From: Prosthecobacter fusiformis
GTDB taxonomy: Bacteria > Verrucomicrobiota > Verrucomicrobiia > Verrucomicrobiales > Verrucomicrobiaceae
Reading direction: 5' to 3'
Length of the DNA: 64,000 nt
Assembly: GCF_004364345.1 (NCBI RefSeq)
Contig: NZ_SOCA01000001.1
Span: forward strand, 1,240,001 to 1,304,000
Part shown: piece by piece, positions 34,242 to 42,718 of the stretch
Layout of the letters: each line of letters starts with the position of its first letter
How positions within the stretch are numbered: position 1 is the stretch's first letter
Notes under the pieces: model-generated
Told to the model about the DNA's origin: nothing
Databases searched by the model: none
The model's input: only the letters and a program-made list of their open reading frames with translations
Program-made: the position numbers and the translations under genes

Positions 34242-34377
34242 AAACTTCTTTATCCGCAACTGGCGCGAGAAGCTCGTCGCCCTGCTGCTCGCCTTCTTGT
34301 TCTGGTTCATGATCAAGAGCCAGATCGGTGGCGGATACCGCACCCCAGAGCCACTGCCTCCACTGAGGGCAGTCTAA
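34222..34377 (+). CDS. CdaR/YbbR-like N-terminal membrane stub
   Basis: A 51-residue gene missed by usual length cut-offs. It starts with GTG at 34222, inside the last codons of cdaA, with a strong Shine-Dalgarno TGGAGGAG at 34207-34214 (7-base spacing). The product NWAQFKNFFIRNWREKLVAL then LLAFLFWFMIKSQIGGGYRT is a short basic head plus one helix, exactly the layout of the N terminus of CdaR (YbbR) proteins (a NW.LKL.SLLLAFLLW-like pattern), but the YbbR repeat domains are absent. Position between cdaA and glmM supports descent from cdaR. A real small regulator or a decayed gene are both possible; the good ribosome site favours the former. Confidence 0.68.
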   Translation: MNWAQFKNFFIRNWREKLVALLLAFLFWFMIKSQIGGGYRTPEPLPPLRAV

Positions 34378-34462
34378 ACGACCGGAATTTGGCAGGCTCC
34401 AGGCAGGAAGGCTGATGCCCGGCTTTGACACTGGCCCGGTCCTGCGTTAAACCGCGCGCTCT

Positions 34463-35824
34463 ATGTCTGAAAAGCGTCAATTCTTCGGCACCGACGGCGT
34501 CCGCGCGGTGGCCAACCGTCATCCCATGACCCCTGAGTTTGTCCTGCGCCTTGGGCAGGCGGCGGCTGGCGTGCTTGGACACCGGGCTGGAGGCGAGCGC
34601 CCGCGCTGCGTCATCGGCCGGGATACACGGGCTTCTGGAGAGATGCTGGAGGCCGCACTCATTGCCGGCCTGAACTCGGCAGGAGTGGATGTCGTCCTCG
34701 TCGGCATGGTCCCCACGCCTGCCGTTGCGATGCTTGCCGCCCAGACCGGAGCCGACTTCGGCGTGATCGTCAGTGCTTCCCACAATCCATTTGAGGATAA
34801 CGGCATCAAGTTCGTCCACGGCAATGGCCGCAAACTCAATGACAAGACAGAGATCGCCATTGAGCAGATCGTCCTTGGCAATGCAGAAGAGGCCCCACGT
34901 CCCGAAGGCCGTGGCATTGGCCGCGTCAGCCGCATGACGGACAGTGTGGAACTTTACGTGGCCCATGCTATCGCCAGCATGGAGGGCACCCGGTTGGACG
35001 GTATGCGTGTGGCCTTGGACAATGCCCACGGCGCTGCCTCCTATACCAGCGCCATTGCCCTGGAACGCCTGGGGGCAGATGTCCAGATCTTCCATAGCGA
35101 GCCCGATGGCTTCAACATCAATGAAGAATGCGGCTGCACCCATAGCGAAGAGCTGGAGCGCCTCGTCCGCCAGTCCCAGGCCCAGGCTGGCATCGCGCAT
35201 GATGGCGACGCGGACCGCATCGCCCTTTGCGATGAAGAAGCCATCGCCCTGGATGGTGATGAACTCATGGCCATTGCTGCCGAGTCCATGCTGCGGAAAG
35301 GCACCCTCAAGCAGAATACCCTGGCCGTGACCATCATGAGCAACTATGGCCTGGATGACCTCGTCTCCCGCCTCGGTGGCAGGGTGATCCGCACCAATGT
35401 GGGCGACCGTTATGTGCTGGAAGAGATGAATACCCGTGGCCTGAACCTGGGTGGTGAGCAGAGCGGACACATCATCTTTGGCGACTGGGCCACGACGGGC
35501 GACGGCCTTATCGCCGGGCTTCAAGTCCTGAAGATCATGAAGGAAACCGGCGAGCCGCTGAGCCAGTTGCGCAAGTGCCTCAAGAAGTTCCCTCAAAGCT
35601 CCCGCAATCTCCGCGTCCGCTCCAAGCCCCCGATCACGGAGCTTGTGGATGCCCAGAAGATCATCAAGGAAACAGAGAAGAAGCTGGGTGACTATGGCCG
35701 GGTCCTCCTCCGGTATTCCGGTACGGAGTCCCTGATCCGCCTTCTCATCGAAGGACGTGATGTGGAATACCTCGAAGCCCAGGCGGATAAAATCGCCTCC
35801 GCCATCCTGGCCCAGATTGGTTAA
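34463..35824 (+). CDS. glmM: Phosphoglucosamine mutase
   Basis: A 453-residue enzyme converting glucosamine 6-phosphate to glucosamine 1-phosphate for UDP-GlcNAc and peptidoglycan synthesis. It begins QFFGTDGVRAVAN. The phosphoserine loop GVIVSASHNPFEDNG places the active Ser at 106, the Mg2+ loop is HDGDADRIAL, the sugar loop LGGEQSGH, and the phosphate-binding loop RYSGTESLIRLLIEG. All key motifs and the standard length are present. It lies 85 bp after the CdaR-like stub; in other bacteria GlmM binds and inhibits CdaA, linking wall synthesis to c-di-AMP. Confidence 0.96.
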   Translation: MSEKRQFFGTDGVRAVANRHPMTPEFVLRLGQAAAGVLGHRAGGERPRCVIGRDTRASGEMLEAALIAGLNSAGVDVVLVGMVPTPAVAMLAAQTGADFGVIVSASHNPFEDNGIKFVHGNGRKLNDKTEIAIEQIVLGNAEEAPRPEGRGIGRVSRMTDSVELYVAHAIASMEGTRLDGMRVALDNAHGAASYTSAIALERLGADVQIFHSEPDGFNINEECGCTHSEELERLVRQSQAQAGIAHDGDADRIALCDEEAIALDGDELMAIAAESMLRKGTLKQNTLAVTIMSNYGLDDLVSRLGGRVIRTNVGDRYVLEEMNTRGLNLGGEQSGHIIFGDWATTGDGLIAGLQVLKIMKETGEPLSQLRKCLKKFPQSSRNLRVRSKPPITELVDAQKIIKETEKKLGDYGRVLLRYSGTESLIRLLIEGRDVEYLEAQADKIASAILAQIG

Positions 35825-35829
35825 AGTGC

Positions 35830-36420
35830 CTACTGGATCGCTGCCGTGGTGGGCAGTAATTCAACAGGCTCGGAAACGGGAAATAGTGGATTGGAACTCA
35901 TGAGGGACTGCATCAAGTCCTCGCGGGTGATCATTTTAAAAGGACCATTAACCTGGAGGCGGTTAGTGACCCAGAATGAGGTGGATTCGGAGGTGGCTTT
36001 GGCCACCTCCCCCCGATACATCATGATGGGGCTGCCTATCAGGCGGGCTTCCTGAGAGGTAATGATGGCCTCCTGGCAGAGACCGCTGGCTCTTTCAGGC
36101 AGGGTAGTATCCAGGAATACGTGGCCGGTCGCACGGACCTTTGATGGTTTGCCATTCTTGTCAGTCTTCAGCACTTCCACATTCTCTGCCGCCACCCGAA
36201 AGATAGACCCTACTTCCGCACACTGGGGACTGATGGCCTTCGCTTCCTCATAGTGCATCTCCAGCAAGGACCACTCCGTCGCGGTGACCGTTACTGGTAT
36301 TGAAGGTGCATCGGCCTTTTCCGGCTCGGTGCTGCAACTCACCAGACCTGCCAGGACCAGAGATACAAGGATATGGGGTATACCCCGCACCTGGAGGAGA
36401 CGATCAAGGGTATAACTCAT
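35830..36420 (-). CDS. Lipoprotein with LptA/OstA-like features
   Basis: A 196-residue lipoprotein. The N terminus carries a hydrophobic run ending in LVLAGLVSC, a lipobox, followed by a polar linker. The mature region has the alternating strands VRATGHVFLDTTL, CQEAIITSQEARLIGSPIMMYRGEVAKATSES, which resemble the OstA/LptA beta-jellyroll repeat pattern (A.G.V....; L.G.P......). LptA-type proteins carry lipopolysaccharide across the periplasm. The similarity is modest and could be coincidence of fold. ATG 36420 has GGA seven bases upstream; ATG 36432 is an alternative. Convergent with glmM, 5 bp apart. Confidence 0.6.
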   Translation of the reverse strand: MSYTLDRLLQVRGIPHILVSLVLAGLVSCSTEPEKADAPSIPVTVTATEWSLLEMHYEEAKAISPQCAEVGSIFRVAAENVEVLKTDKNGKPSKVRATGHVFLDTTLPERASGLCQEAIITSQEARLIGSPIMMYRGEVAKATSESTSFWVTNRLQVNGPFKMITREDLMQSLMSSNPLFPVSEPVELLPTTAAIQ

Positions 36421-36484
36421 GGGATGATCCATACACTGAGATTACACTTATACTTGGACAAAGTATCAGCAGAGGCTGGGACTC

Positions 36485-37372
36485 TTAACGAGCAAGAGGC
36501 AGGCCATGACGCTGCCAGAAGGTTTGCAAACCGGTGTAGGAACCATTGAAGACGTTGCGCTCCACCGGGCGGTCCAGATTACCGAAGTAAGGGCTGAAAC
36601 GTGAGGCCTCATGGTTATAAACTTTGGGCCGGGAGCGGCCGCCTTCCCAATCGACACCGCCATACTGCCAGAGGGTCCAGTCGGACCAGACGCGGTATTG
36701 GTTCACCAGCCCCTTAGGGCTGCCGGGAGCGGGGAACTGCGGACCAGCACCGCTTTCATGGGAGTATAAGGCCAGCCAATATGGCATACGACGCAGCTTG
36801 GCCTTGGTGGCGTCATCGGCATTGCCGAGGAGGATCTTTAAATGGGCGCTGTTTTCCAGATACGCCACAGGGACCACTCCGGTGCGTGACTCGACCCGGT
36901 CCATGAACCGCAGGATGTCTGAGAGACGGGAATTCGCATCAAAGTCCCCACACAGCAGCAGGGATGGGGTATTCCATGAGCGGCTGCTGGCCAGGGCCTG
37001 GGCACGGGAGATGAACTGGTCCGCCTGGGCCACGGCATCCACGTGGTTTTGCAGCCGGTAATAGACGCCAACGAGCATTCCTGTGCGGTCAGCCGCCGCC
37101 AGGAAGCTGGCGCATTTGGTATCCAGGTTTCCGCCTTTGCCTGCCCGAGCGATGAGGCCGCTGGCTCCATTGGCGCGGAGGGCGGAGACGTCGTTTTCAG
37201 TATATCCACGACCTTCGCGCTGCCGCTCTTTAGGATCATAGGCAGATACGTTAATGATCTGCGGCAGGCCACGTGTGGCCGCAGGCGGCAGGCTGCCGGT
37301 GGACCCGCCAGGCTGAGGGGCAGTACAATGGACCAAAAGGGCAGCCAAAGGCAGAAGCGAAAGAAATTTCAT
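36485..37372 (-). CDS. GH25-like lysozyme-fold lipoprotein
   Basis: A 295-residue lipoprotein (lipobox LLVHC at residues 12-16) with a TIM-barrel like glycoside hydrolase family 25: IINVSAYDP, SGLIARAGKGG, GMLVGVYYRL, NTPSLLLCGDFDA, VPVAYLEN, MPYWLALYSHE and WTLWQYGG follow the family order. GH25 enzymes cleave peptidoglycan with a DxE pair at the end of the LDIE-type strand. Here that strand reads CGDFDA, so the Glu is replaced by Asp, and the usual opening DVS is NVS. Activity may be altered or lost. It follows the sulfatase gene by 29 bp on the same strand. Confidence 0.72.
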   Translation of the reverse strand: MKFLSLLPLAALLVHCTAPQPGGSTGSLPPAATRGLPQIINVSAYDPKERQREGRGYTENDVSALRANGASGLIARAGKGGNLDTKCASFLAAADRTGMLVGVYYRLQNHVDAVAQADQFISRAQALASSRSWNTPSLLLCGDFDANSRLSDILRFMDRVESRTGVVPVAYLENSAHLKILLGNADDATKAKLRRMPYWLALYSHESGAGPQFPAPGSPKGLVNQYRVWSDWTLWQYGGVDWEGGRSRPKVYNHEASRFSPYFGNLDRPVERNVFNGSYTGLQTFWQRHGLPLAR

Positions 37373-37401
37373 GGTGGAAGAGGGCCTACGGGGCGAGTGG
37401 A

Positions 37402-38742
37402 CTATCGGGCAGCTTTTTTACCCTTGCCCTTGCCTTTTTTGGGTCGGCGCTGTTCTGCCCCATTCCAGCGCTGGTCTTCCCAGCGGGGAGGCTGCATGGA
37501 GGCATCCCATTTTTCCCAAAGCGTCTGGAGTTCGGCTTTTTTGGCGGGGTTTTCGGAAGTGAGATCTTTGGATTCACTAGGATCGGTGGAGAGGTTGACC
37601 AGCATGGGTTCCATTTCCTGGGTGGCCTTGACCAGTTTCCAGTCCCCCAGGCGCACGGCATGCTGGACGCCAAAACGGAAAAAGAGGGGGCGGGAATCGA
37701 GCTTCTCTGACTTTCCCTCAAGCAGGGGCATCAGGTTTACGCCATCCAGTTCCACGGTCGATGCAGGTGCATTGGCGGCAGCAAGGGCGGTGGGCAGGAC
37801 ATCAAGCTGGATGACAGGTTCATCCAGGACACGACCGGCAGGAATACGGCCTTTCCACTGGACCATCCAGGTGACACGGATGCCACCCTCCCAGACGAAC
37901 CATTTGCCACCACGCAAACCGCCTTTATCCGAAAGGGCCGAGGCACCGCCATTGTCGCTGATGCAAAAGATGAGGGTATTCTCCTCCAGGGCCAGCTCGC
38001 GCAGCTTGGCCATCACCGTGCCGATGGCTTCATCCGCCTCACTGACCAAGGCCGCGTATTCCTGCTCCCGCTTGTCCAGGTGCTTATACTTTTCCAACCA
38101 GGCCGGCGAAGCGACGATGGGGGTGTGCACGGCATTGAGGGAGAGGTATAGAAAGAAGGGCTTAGCCTTATTGGAATCGATAAAACCACAGGCCTCTCGG
38201 GCATACACAGGTGAAGTGATGGGGGCACCCTTGAGTTCTTCCTGCAACTCGTTCCCGTGGTAGAAGGCGGGGGCTTTGCCCTCGCCGAGATTGCCGACAG
38301 TCCCCATGGCAAAATCAAATCCGCGTGAAGTCGGCATAAACTCGGGGGCAGTGTCTCCCAGGTGCCACTTGCCAACAATGCCGGTGGTATAACCGGCTGG
38401 CTTCAGGTGCTGAGCCATGGTGGTTTCCGTGAGCAGGAGCTCCCGTCCTGGACGGCCGACATTGGCATCATGACCGGTGCGGGCCTGATAACGCCCGGTC
38501 ATCATCCCCACACGCCCTGGAGAGCAGACGCAGCCACTGGAATAGCCATTGGTAAAACGCACCCCTTGTGCGGCGATGGAATCCATATGCGGGGTGGCTG
38601 CCAGTTTACCCCCATAAGCCCCCGGTTGTGCCCAGCCCATGTCATCGATGTAAAAGACAACAATGTTAGGCTTTTCAGCCTCCGCTGCATGAAGAGAGGC
38701 GAGCGAGGTGAGGAGGAGTGAGGCGAGGAAGTGGAGTCTCAT
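37402..38742 (-). CDS. Sulfatase (type I, formylglycine-dependent), exported
   Basis: A 446-residue arylsulfatase-type enzyme. A signal peptide (MRLHFLASLLLTSLASLHAAEAE) precedes NIVVFYIDDMGWAQPGAYGG, containing the metal-binding Asp pair. The FGly motif CxPxR is C73-S-P-G-R77 in GCVCSPGRVGMMTGRYQ, so Cys73 is the predicted formylglycine. The KWHLGD motif and FYLSLNAVHTPI are also present. Such periplasmic sulfatases remove sulfate from polysaccharides and are strongly expanded in Verrucomicrobia/Planctomycetes. No dedicated FGE or anSME gene is nearby. It is followed by the GH25-like gene, and divergent from the AsmA-like gene across a 462-bp gap. Confidence 0.93.
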   Translation of the reverse strand: MRLHFLASLLLTSLASLHAAEAEKPNIVVFYIDDMGWAQPGAYGGKLAATPHMDSIAAQGVRFTNGYSSGCVCSPGRVGMMTGRYQARTGHDANVGRPGRELLLTETTMAQHLKPAGYTTGIVGKWHLGDTAPEFMPTSRGFDFAMGTVGNLGEGKAPAFYHGNELQEELKGAPITSPVYAREACGFIDSNKAKPFFLYLSLNAVHTPIVASPAWLEKYKHLDKREQEYAALVSEADEAIGTVMAKLRELALEENTLIFCISDNGGASALSDKGGLRGGKWFVWEGGIRVTWMVQWKGRIPAGRVLDEPVIQLDVLPTALAAANAPASTVELDGVNLMPLLEGKSEKLDSRPLFFRFGVQHAVRLGDWKLVKATQEMEPMLVNLSTDPSESKDLTSENPAKKAELQTLWEKWDASMQPPRWEDQRWNGAEQRRPKKGKGKGKKAAR

Positions 38743-39204
38743 GTCGGGCGTGGTAACGAAACAGAGGTGGGGATCTGGCGCTTCATTTGCGAGGTTGTTT
38801 GGAAAAAAGATTTTCCGGGCGCGGGGAAATGAGGATGATTTACATTTTTCCCCATTTGGGGATTTTCCGATTTAACCCGTTATGAATCAAAGAATTGAGA
38901 TGGGGATTTGATTTCCCCATGGGGGCTGGATGGGGACGCATGGGGAAAATTTCCCCCGAGATCTTCTAGGGGGATTCAAAGAGGTCAAAGAGCGGCATGG
39001 GTTGCGGATAACATCCATCCGGTAAGTAAGCTCACGCAAGGAGGTGCGGGGTGGACTTGGGCCAAGTGCCCAAAAAACATCTGTGAGCTGCTGCGGCACT
39101 GTTTGTGCAATCAGAACAAAAGTCTTCCCCATCACGATTGCAGATCGCGAGGCGTAACCTCTGGGGAAAACCTGTCTTTTTTGGCCCTTTTAACTCATTC
39201 CAAT
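38743..39204. other. 462-bp divergent intergenic region with clustered TCCCC/GGGGA dyads
   Basis: No coding region with a signal or domain was seen here. Between 38849 and 38956 there are nested inverted repeats built from TCCCCA/TGGGGA: TCCCCA-TT-TGGGGA (38849-38862), ATGGGGA-N7-TCCCCAT (38900-38920), CCCCATGGGG, two further ATGGGGA-type copies at about 38930 and 38940, and GGGGAAA-A-TTTCCCC (38942-38956). A separate odd palindrome ACTTGG-G-CCAAGT is at 39055-39067. The cluster looks like an operator array for a regulator of the flanking sulfatase or AsmA-like gene. Confidence 0.5.
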
Positions 39205-41079
39205 ATGTCACTGCGCACTCATCCCTCTCTTGTCCGAAGGCTCCGCTGGCCTCTCCTTGCTGCGGTGTTATTGGGAGGGCTGGCGTGGGGAGGGTCAGAA
39301 TGGCTGGTGAGCAAAGCCCGGAAGGAGGTAGATGAGCGGCTGGAAAAGCGCGGACTGGTGCTGAATGCCAAAAGCGAGTCATGGTCCCTGTGGGGAGGCA
39401 TCACCTTGAAGGAGGCGACGTTGAGCAGGCTCACCGGGGATCAGCCGCCTTTGTTCGAAATCAGCGAGCTGCATGTGGATGTGCCTTGGCGGGAGGTCTG
39501 GGCAGCGAAATCTGCCATCACCCATTGGCGTGCGGAGGACGCGATCCTGGTGCTGAATGATGACCAGGGAAGCGTCACCATGGAGGGACTGACCACGGAC
39601 TTTGCGGTGCGTCAGGGGACCATTGAAGTGGCGGGTTTGGGTATGCGCCAGGGGCCTTTGGTCATTGAACTGAAGGGGGAAATTTTGACAGCTACTGGAG
39701 GAGGAGGAAGCAGCGAATTTAATCCAAACTGGAATGGGCTGAGGTCGGTACTGAAAACCTTGAGCTTCAAACCGGGCAGTGACCCATTCCGCATCACAGG
39801 TCTATTTAATGTGGACCTGCGTACACCGCCCGCCATCTGGAGTGTGGATCTCCGAGGAGAAGGCAACCAAGTGAACTGGCGTGGCCTGCCGATGCAAAAT
39901 GCACTAGTGGAAGGACAGGCATCCCAAGGTGGCCTGAGGCTCACGGCTAACCTCAAATTGCTCAAGGGTTCCGGATTGGTGGAACTGTCACGCGAAGGCT
40001 GGAAGGATACGCCTCTGATCATGACGGGAACACTCACCGACAGTGCAGGCCGGAGTGATGAATTTATCGGCCGCTATGAAGGGAAGGCGCGCACCGTGAC
40101 GATCGAGCAGATTAGCGGTAGCGCAGATCTGGTGGAACTGGCGCAGGGGTTCCCTGCCCTGGCAGAGAAGATCCCGGCCGGGGTCACGGTGAAAACGTTT
40201 CCTGAGATCCTGGCGAAGGACTTTGTCCTGCAAACGGGAGTGCAACCGCCCGTATGGAGCCTGGCCAGTGCGCAATTCAAGACCCCAGCATCCATCGTGG
40301 TGATAGTGAGGGATCAACCGGTGAATGTGGAGAACATTACCGGAGGCCTTTCCTATCAGAAGGATCAATGGCATTTCCACAGTTTAAAAGGGAAATTGCT
40401 GGAGGGGACCTTCGCGCTGGATGCTGACTATGACGGCCAGAAGCTGACCGATGCGAAGATTTCCCTGAAGTCCCTGCGGCTGGCCCGCCTTTCTCCCTGG
40501 CTGGGCAATGTGGGGTCGGGGTTGGAGAACTCGGACCTGACGATGGACTATGCAGGCAGCATCTGCAATGACCCCGTGGACTCCACCGGGGGAGGCACCC
40601 TTGTCCTCTCGGACGCGCCCGTGGTACACATCCCGCTGCTGGAGCAGACGTATGCCCTTTTTCCAAAGCTGCTGCCGGACCGAGGCAGGGCTAGCGCAGG
40701 GTCGTTTCAAGTGACTTTTACGATGAACAATGGAGTGGCGACGATCGACCCCTTCAAGGCTAGAAGCGAGGCCCTGACGGTCACTGCAACCGGCACGGTG
40801 GATCTGGTCAAACGCCGGGTGCAAGGGCATGCCCGAGCGAACCTGCGCGGCATCGTGGGCAGGATCACCCTGCCGCTGAGCCATGTGCTGACGGATATGG
40901 AAATCAGCGGTCCGCTGGATGACATCCGTGTCTCACCCGAAGGCCCCATCGGCGGAGCCAAGAAGCTGATCGGCGGCAGTGCCGAGGCAGCGAAAGACAG
41001 CGTGAAGCTAAGCGGCGATGTTTTAAAAGAGGGTCTGAGCCTGCCCTTCCAGGCGCTGGGGATGTTTCGGGATAAGTAA
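39205..41079 (+). CDS. AsmA-like envelope protein
   Basis: A 624-residue protein with one N-terminal membrane anchor (RWPLLAAVLLGGLAWGGSEWLV) and a long region of regular beta strands. The C-terminal part (GSFQVTFTMNNGVATIDPFKARSEALTVTATGTVDLV...GRITLPLSHVLTDMEISGPLDDIRVSP) matches the AsmA_2/DUF3971-type C-terminal domain seen in AsmA, TamB and YhdP relatives, now thought to form bridges for phospholipid transport between membranes. ATG 39205 sets the anchor at the N terminus; the open frame extends to 38908 across the dyad cluster and is rejected. It stands alone on the + strand. Confidence 0.78.
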   Translation: MSLRTHPSLVRRLRWPLLAAVLLGGLAWGGSEWLVSKARKEVDERLEKRGLVLNAKSESWSLWGGITLKEATLSRLTGDQPPLFEISELHVDVPWREVWAAKSAITHWRAEDAILVLNDDQGSVTMEGLTTDFAVRQGTIEVAGLGMRQGPLVIELKGEILTATGGGGSSEFNPNWNGLRSVLKTLSFKPGSDPFRITGLFNVDLRTPPAIWSVDLRGEGNQVNWRGLPMQNALVEGQASQGGLRLTANLKLLKGSGLVELSREGWKDTPLIMTGTLTDSAGRSDEFIGRYEGKARTVTIEQISGSADLVELAQGFPALAEKIPAGVTVKTFPEILAKDFVLQTGVQPPVWSLASAQFKTPASIVVIVRDQPVNVENITGGLSYQKDQWHFHSLKGKLLEGTFALDADYDGQKLTDAKISLKSLRLARLSPWLGNVGSGLENSDLTMDYAGSICNDPVDSTGGGTLVLSDAPVVHIPLLEQTYALFPKLLPDRGRASAGSFQVTFTMNNGVATIDPFKARSEALTVTATGTVDLVKRRVQGHARANLRGIVGRITLPLSHVLTDMEISGPLDDIRVSPEGPIGGAKKLIGGSAEAAKDSVKLSGDVLKEGLSLPFQALGMFRDK

Positions 41080-41151
41080 TCACGTTCTGAGCTTTAATGA
41101 TTGTAATCGTGAGTGGATTGAGAAAGCTGGGGCTAATTAAGCCTGCCCAAA

Positions 41152-41532
41152 ATGCTTCTTACCAAAGCCGAACGACTCTCTCTCATTTATCAGCGCCTGA
41201 CGGAAGCAAATGCCGCTACGACCAGAGATGAGGCGCTTTGTCTTTTACAGCAAGTTTTCAGAGATATAGAAAACGCTCATAGCGGTATTCCAGATGAACC
41301 TGACCATCCTGGCAGGATGCATCCGCCAGTCGAAGACATGGAAGAAGATATCCCGACACTTCCCCATGCCAAACGATATCGTCACAAGCAACATTATACA
41401 GTCATTGCTAATAATGGGGCTTTCGAGATAAGACGCTTTCTTTACGGAATTCAGGATGGCAAAAAGCGCCGATTGGGAGAACAAATCGACTTTTCGAAGC
41501 TTGGTGCTGACGGCCGCGGGGTGAATGATTGA
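41152..41532 (+). CDS. Hypothetical protein, accessory island
   Basis: A 126-residue soluble protein I do not recognise. It has an N-terminal helical part (TKAERLSLIYQRLTEANAATTRDEALCLLQQVFRDIEN), a Pro/Glu-rich linker with DEPDHPGRMHPPVEDMEEDIP, and a C-terminal basic part (YTVIANNGAFEIRRFLYGIQDGKKRRLGEQIDFSKL). The base composition is clearly more AT-rich than the neighbouring AsmA-like gene. It ends just before a promoter for the next gene, which encodes an XRE-type regulator, so the two may be a toxin-antitoxin-like or other accessory pair. No toxin motif can be named. Confidence 0.6.
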   Translation: MLLTKAERLSLIYQRLTEANAATTRDEALCLLQQVFRDIENAHSGIPDEPDHPGRMHPPVEDMEEDIPTLPHAKRYRHKQHYTVIANNGAFEIRRFLYGIQDGKKRRLGEQIDFSKLGADGRGVND

Positions 41533-41557
41533 CACGAACATTACATCTGTGTAATAT
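41529..41557 (+). promoter_or_regulatory. Sigma70-type promoter with operator dyad for XRE gene
   Basis: A perfect -35 TTGACA (41529-41534), 17-base spacer, and -10 TAATAT (41552-41557) lie 10 bases before the ATG at 41568. A perfect inverted repeat ATTACA-TCTG-TGTAAT (41540-41555) covers the spacer and most of the -10 box. This is the layout of an autorepressed HTH-regulator promoter. Confidence 0.75.
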
Positions 41558-41567
41558 ACATACAGTT

Positions 41568-42089
41568 ATGAATGAGGTACATCCCACCCTACTTCGCCAA
41601 TTCGTTGAGAGCCTTGAAGTGCTTTATCCAGAGGCCGAGATCGTGATTGAGCGAGGAGGCAAGTCTTCCGGCATATGGTGGATCGACATCGCCTCAGGCA
41701 CTGTCCACGTGGTGGTGCAATGGACCCCGACTCTTGGTTTTAGTCTTGAAGAGGTGAGCAGCGAACCTGTCTATGGGGAACTGCCAGTCGAGCGATATAG
41801 AACCGTGGAGTTGGCGCTGAAACGCATGACTCAGTTGCTAGCCGAATCTTCTCAAGCGGAAGCTGGCGGCGTTGGTCTGCGCGAATTACGTGATCTTCAT
41901 GGAGTATCACAGACAGTTCTCGGGACCAAGCTTGGCATCAAGCAAGCCGCTGTTTCCCGTGTCGAGCACCGCAGCGACCTGCATTTGGACACTTTGATGG
42001 CCATTGTACAAGCTCTTGGTGGCACGTTGGAAATCCGCGCGCGGTTTCCAGATTGTGTAGTGCCAATGAGGTTCACGACGAATTCGTAG
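41568..42089 (+). CDS. XRE-family HTH regulator with N-terminal sensor-like domain
   Basis: A 173-residue protein. The first 100 residues form a compact domain (LYPEAEIVIERGGKSSGIWWIDIASGTVHVVVQWTP...) of unknown role; residues about 110-165 are an XRE/Cro-type helix-turn-helix (LRELRDLHGVSQTVLGTKLGIKQAAVSRVEHR). It resembles HigA-like antitoxins in the HTH part. ATG 41568 follows a consensus promoter whose -10 box is overlapped by a dyad, so self-repression is likely. The gene is AT-richer than its surroundings, which suggests horizontal gain together with the upstream 126-residue gene. Confidence 0.8.
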   Translation: MNEVHPTLLRQFVESLEVLYPEAEIVIERGGKSSGIWWIDIASGTVHVVVQWTPTLGFSLEEVSSEPVYGELPVERYRTVELALKRMTQLLAESSQAEAGGVGLRELRDLHGVSQTVLGTKLGIKQAAVSRVEHRSDLHLDTLMAIVQALGGTLEIRARFPDCVVPMRFTTNS

Positions 42090-42234
42090 AACTCTAAAAG
42101 AGCCGCCCAGAGGATATAAAGAAAGCAGCTTTCCAGGTGCTTTGAGACGACCTGCTCACACTTCCCCCGCAAGGTGGGTGAAGAGAGCGTAGCGGACGAT
42201 GTGAAGACCTGATTTATTGCGCGCGGCTAGCGCT

Positions 42235-42690
42235 TTATTCATTCGGCAAGCGGCTGGTGTCTGCCTGCTGGATTTCATACAGGCGGACCACGGAATCACG
42301 GCTGAGGACGATGAGGGTAAAGACACCTAGCAAGGTGCCGATAGGAAACTGCATGCAGTTTAACCCGGCGACGACCATCGAAAACGTTCGACGAACCCTG
42401 GCCCTGATGCTGAGGCCGGCAAGCAATGTCAACACTGCGGAGGCGAGAATCATCACCCCCATAATCAGGTAAAACCACTGCATGCCGGTGACGATGAGTG
42501 CGGGATCAAAGGGAGGTGGCTCCTTGGCTTTTTCCCAAAGTTTGGGATTGGAAAAAACGGCATTCATGATGCTGTAATGCAGGACGAGGAAGGCCATGCC
42601 TGCCAGACCGAAGCCAGCGCAGACATAATGACAGATGACCAGACTGCGGAGATGTTCCCGGTCTTTGCTGGGGAGTGGTGGTGGCGACAT
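42235..42690 (-). CDS. Four-helix membrane protein of unknown function
   Basis: A 151-residue protein with a short polar, Pro-rich head (MSPPPLPSKDREHLRSL) and four hydrophobic segments: YVCAGFGLAGMAFLVLHYSIM, WFYLIMGVMILASAVLTLLAGL, TFSMVVAGLNCMQFPIGTLLGVFTLIVL, with a polar loop between the first two. Proteins of this form, starting PPPLP, recur in Verrucomicrobia and Planctomycetes without known function. ATG 42690 is preferred to 42822, which would overlap the LRR gene. It lies 28 bp downstream of the LRR gene on the same strand. Confidence 0.65.
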   Translation of the reverse strand: MSPPPLPSKDREHLRSLVICHYVCAGFGLAGMAFLVLHYSIMNAVFSNPKLWEKAKEPPPFDPALIVTGMQWFYLIMGVMILASAVLTLLAGLSIRARVRRTFSMVVAGLNCMQFPIGTLLGVFTLIVLSRDSVVRLYEIQQADTSRLPNE

Positions 42691-42718
42691 GGGTGGAATG
42701 GACCTAACAAATGATGAT

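Noticed and set aside
34425-34453. Possible glmM promoter TTGACA-N17-TAAACC
   Set aside because: The -10 is poor and would place the transcript start within about three bases of the ATG; transcription from the cdaA promoter is simpler.
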